Assembly: GCA_030045215.1 (NCBI GenBank) | Contig: JASIBJ010000498.1 | Location: forward strand, 1-6,571 | DNA from: Streptosporangiaceae bacterium | Lineage (GTDB): Bacteria; Actinomycetota; Actinomycetes; Streptosporangiales; Streptosporangiaceae | Reading direction: 5' to 3' | Length of the DNA stretch: 6,571 bases | Part shown: positions 5,122 to 6,571 of the stretch, piece after piece | Layout: every line of letters begins with the position of its first letter | Numbering within the stretch: position 1 is the stretch's first letter | The notes under the pieces: generated by a model | What the model was told of the DNA's origin: nothing | Database searches by the model: none | Seen by the model: the letters and a program-made list of their open reading frames with translations, nothing else | Made by a program: the position numbers and the translations under genes

Positions 5122-5694
5122 ATGACCTTGAACCTGCCTGTCGCCGACGCGGCCAACGAGCTGCTGTCCCGCAGCCCGTTCGCACTGCTGCTCGCCATGA
5201 TGCTCGATCAGCAGGTGCCGCTGGAGAAGGCATTCAGCTCCCCCTATGAGCTCGCACGGCGGCTCGGCCACGAGCCTACGGCGGTCGAGCTCGCCGGGTA
5301 CGACCCGGACGCCCTCGGCGCGATCTTCGCCGAGCGGCCGGCCTTGCACCGCTTCCCCAAGGCGATGGCCGGGCGGGCCCAGGAGCTGGCCAGGCAGCTG
5401 GTCGAGCAGTACGACGGCGACGCGGAGCAGGTGTGGGCCGATGCCAGGAGCGGGCAGGAGCTCGTCGCCCGGTTGTCCAGGCTGCCTGGCTTCGGCGGTT
5501 ACAAGGCCCAGATCACCACGGCGCTGCTCGGCAAGCAGTTTGGCGTCCAGCCGGAGGGCTGGCGCGAGGCGGCAGGTCACTTCGGCAAGGAGGGCTCGCA
5601 CTACTCGGTCGCCGACATCGTCGATGACGCGTCGCTGGCGGCCGTGCGGTCGTACAAGAAGGACGTGAAGGCGGCCGCGAAGGCCGCGGGCTGA
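5122..5694 (+). CDS. HhH-GPD-type base-excision DNA repair family protein
   Basis: The 190-residue product has the helix-hairpin-helix of the DNA glycosylase superfamily at 121-129 (LPGFGGYKA), after an N-terminal helical part with SPFALLLAMMLDQQVPLEKAFSS-type sequence (18-40) typical of HhH-GPD proteins. It matches my recollection of a small actinobacterial HhH-GPD family of unknown substrate (compare GVQPEGWREAAG at 141-152 and SVADIVDDASLAAVR at 162-176). The Lys of bifunctional glycosylases (seventh residue of LPGVGRKTA) is Tyr127, with Lys128 next to it. The expected catalytic Asp region has Glu145 instead. The C-terminal tail is Lys/Ala-rich. The start is ATG 5122, with GGAGG at 5111-5115 six bases upstream; an in-frame ATG at 5089 has no such site. 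It is followed after three bases by an MBL hydrolase gene, so the two are almost certainly co-translated. A DNA-repair role is inferred from the fold. Confidence 0.88.
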   Translation: MTLNLPVADAANELLSRSPFALLLAMMLDQQVPLEKAFSSPYELARRLGHEPTAVELAGYDPDALGAIFAERPALHRFPKAMAGRAQELARQLVEQYDGDAEQVWADARSGQELVARLSRLPGFGGYKAQITTALLGKQFGVQPEGWREAAGHFGKEGSHYSVADIVDDASLAAVRSYKKDVKAAAKAAG

Positions 5695-5697
5695 GTC

Positions 5698-6300
5698 ATG
5701 GCCGCGACCGAGATACCGCTCAGGGGGACCGCGAGCGTGCACGTCCTGGCGCCGGGGTACGCCCGCGATGAACCGGACGGGGAGCACGTCGGCAGCACCG
5801 TGACGCTGATCAGGGATGGCGCCGCGGTGATCATCATCGACCCCGGCATGGTGGCGTCAAGGAGCGGGTTGCTGGCCGCCCTGGCCGGGCACGGCGTGGC
5901 CCCGGATGCCGTCACCGACGTGGTCTTCAGTCACCATCACCCCGACCACACGGTCAACGCGGCCCTGTTCCCGGCGGCCAGGATCCACGACCACTGGGCG
6001 ATCTATGACGGGGACCTGTGGATCAGCCGCGATGCCGAGGGAGCCGAGCTGAGCCCGTCGGTCCGGCTGATCGCCACCCCGGGGCACACGCCGCAGGACA
6101 TCACGACGCTGGCTGCGACGCCGGACGGCGTGCATGCGTGCACGCACGCCTGGTGGGGTGCCGACGGGCCGGCGCAGGATCCGTTCGCGCCGGACCCGGC
6201 CGTGCTGGCCGAGAGCCGGGCCCGGATCCTGGCCGTCGCAACGGTGATCATCCCGGGCCACGGGCCTGCGTTCGTGCCGGACAGCAGCACGCCGCGCTAG
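5698..6300 (+). CDS. MBL-fold metallo-hydrolase (MBLAC1-like)
   Basis: The 200-residue single-domain metallo-beta-lactamase-fold protein has the canonical SHHHPDH motif (78-84: His79, His81, Asp83, His84), TPGHTPQD (127-134, His130) and a final IPGHGPAF (185-192, His188). The bridging Asp position is less clear; the segment HACTHAWWGADGP (146-158) lies where it should be, with His150 a possible ligand. Opening VGSTVTLIRDGAAVIIIDPG (31-50) resembles MBLAC1-type hydrolases. A di-metal hydrolase, cytosolic because no signal peptide is seen, is likely; the substrate is unknown. The start ATG is three bases after the HhH-GPD stop and has no strong SD of its own, so translation is probably coupled. 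Pairing with a DNA-repair-like gene does not by itself reveal the substrate. Unlike the MBL-rhodanese protein in this window, its first metal motif is intact. Confidence 0.9.
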   Translation: MAATEIPLRGTASVHVLAPGYARDEPDGEHVGSTVTLIRDGAAVIIIDPGMVASRSGLLAALAGHGVAPDAVTDVVFSHHHPDHTVNAALFPAARIHDHWAIYDGDLWISRDAEGAELSPSVRLIATPGHTPQDITTLAATPDGVHACTHAWWGADGPAQDPFAPDPAVLAESRARILAVATVIIPGHGPAFVPDSSTPR

Positions 6301-6302
6301 CC

Positions 6303-6324
6303 GGGGGCAGGTTCTGTGGCCCCC
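6303..6324. terminator. Candidate hairpin between convergent genes
   Basis: GGGGGC (6303-6308) pairs with GCCCCC (6319-6324) around a 10-base loop, immediately after the MBL hydrolase stop and before the stop of the minus-strand membrane protein. There is no U-tract in either direction, so it is a weak terminator call supported mainly by position. Confidence 0.35.
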
Positions 6325-6344
6325 TCGCCCCAGGCGCCCGAGGA

Positions 6345-6571
6345 TCAGGCCACGTCGCCCTTGATCGAGAACGCCGACAGGCGGTTGACCGCGAGTACCA
6401 GGGCAAGGGCCGATACGACCACGCCCATGCCGATGCCGGTGCTCGCGGTCAGGTTCGCGTGCAGCGCGCTGTCATGGCCGATCGAGTTGGCGATTGCCAG
6501 GCTGTAGTGCTGGGCCGACAGCAGCGCCACGCCCCCGACGAGGCTGGCCAGCAGGCCCTCCCACAGCAGTA
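6345..6571 (-). CDS. C-terminal part of an unidentified membrane protein, cut by right edge
   Basis: Seventy-four C-terminal residues are visible and the frame stays open to the window edge (LLWEGLLASLVGG continues upstream of the internal GTG at 6530), so the true start lies outside. Two hydrophobic stretches are seen: LLASLVGGVALLSAQHYSLAIA near the edge, and STGIGMGVVVSALALVLAV about 25 residues before the end, followed by a short polar tail (NRLSAFSIKGDVA). The loop between contains SIGHDSALHANLT. This suits the last two transmembrane helices of an integral membrane protein with the end in the cytoplasm. I recognise no family. It converges on the MBL hydrolase with a 44-base gap. Confidence 0.65.
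   Translation of the reverse strand, partial: LLWEGLLASLVGGVALLSAQHYSLAIANSIGHDSALHANLTASTGIGMGVVVSALALVLAVNRLSAFSIKGDVA

Noticed and set aside
4697..5233. Minus-strand frame of 178 residues covering the small membrane protein and the start of the HhH-GPD gene
   Set aside because: It overlaps two better supported genes on different frames and strands and reads through the hairpin region; the product is low-complexity.
5011..5787. Minus-strand frame of 258 residues opposite the HhH-GPD gene
   Set aside because: Antisense to a gene with a clear helix-hairpin-helix motif, and its composition is typical of a shadow frame.
6345..6530. A complete 61-residue membrane protein starting at GTG 6530
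   Set aside because: The frame stays open to the window edge with hydrophobic sequence upstream, so this GTG is more likely an internal Val codon of a larger protein.
1..6571. CRISPR array, tRNA, rRNA, insertion sequence, or phage/defence genes
   Set aside because: I looked for regularly spaced repeats, cloverleaf sequences, transposase motifs and terminal inverted repeats and saw none. The genes present are metabolic, repair-like or unknown membrane proteins.

Overview
The window reads as chromosomal DNA of a high-GC actinobacterium. Codons end mostly in G or C, Shine-Dalgarno sequences are strong GGAGG-type, GTG is used as a start, and the protein families (HTH-fused citrate synthase, MBL-rhodanese protein, small HhH-GPD repair protein) fit Actinomycetota. 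I see no rRNA, tRNA, CRISPR array, insertion sequence or phage gene.

Left half, minus strand, read from about 3200 toward 1: a citrate synthase homologue with an N-terminal DNA-binding helix-turn-helix, then a metallo-beta-lactamase-fold protein with two C-terminal rhodanese domains (persulfide dioxygenase/sulfurtransferase-like), then a vicinal-oxygen-chelate (glyoxalase/dioxygenase) protein cut by the left edge. The first gap is 39 bases and the second junction is a 19-base overlap, so this looks like one operon.

Middle: on the plus strand a second citrate synthase (3371-4570) is divergent from the first. The 174-base divergent gap is the most information-rich non-coding stretch. It holds an AT-rich island, two back-to-back promoter candidates whose -35 boxes share the same TTGACAA, and two palindromes with a TGATCA core that could be operators for the HTH citrate synthase. 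Both citrate synthases keep the two active-site histidines but have Glu where the catalytic Asp is expected.

Right half: a 203-base non-coding stretch with several hairpins and four GGCGCC palindromes; a small two-helix membrane protein (minus strand); a divergent plus-strand pair made of a HhH-GPD base-excision-repair-like protein and a canonical MBL-fold hydrolase three bases behind it; and the C-terminus of an unidentified membrane protein running in from the right edge on the minus strand.

The most unusual part is the left module. A DNA-binding citrate synthase may act as a metabolite-responsive regulator of its own operon and of its partner citrate synthase, joining acyl-CoA/oxaloacetate metabolism to sulfane-sulfur or aldehyde handling. 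That link is inference from gene order. The family assignments rest on motifs read directly.
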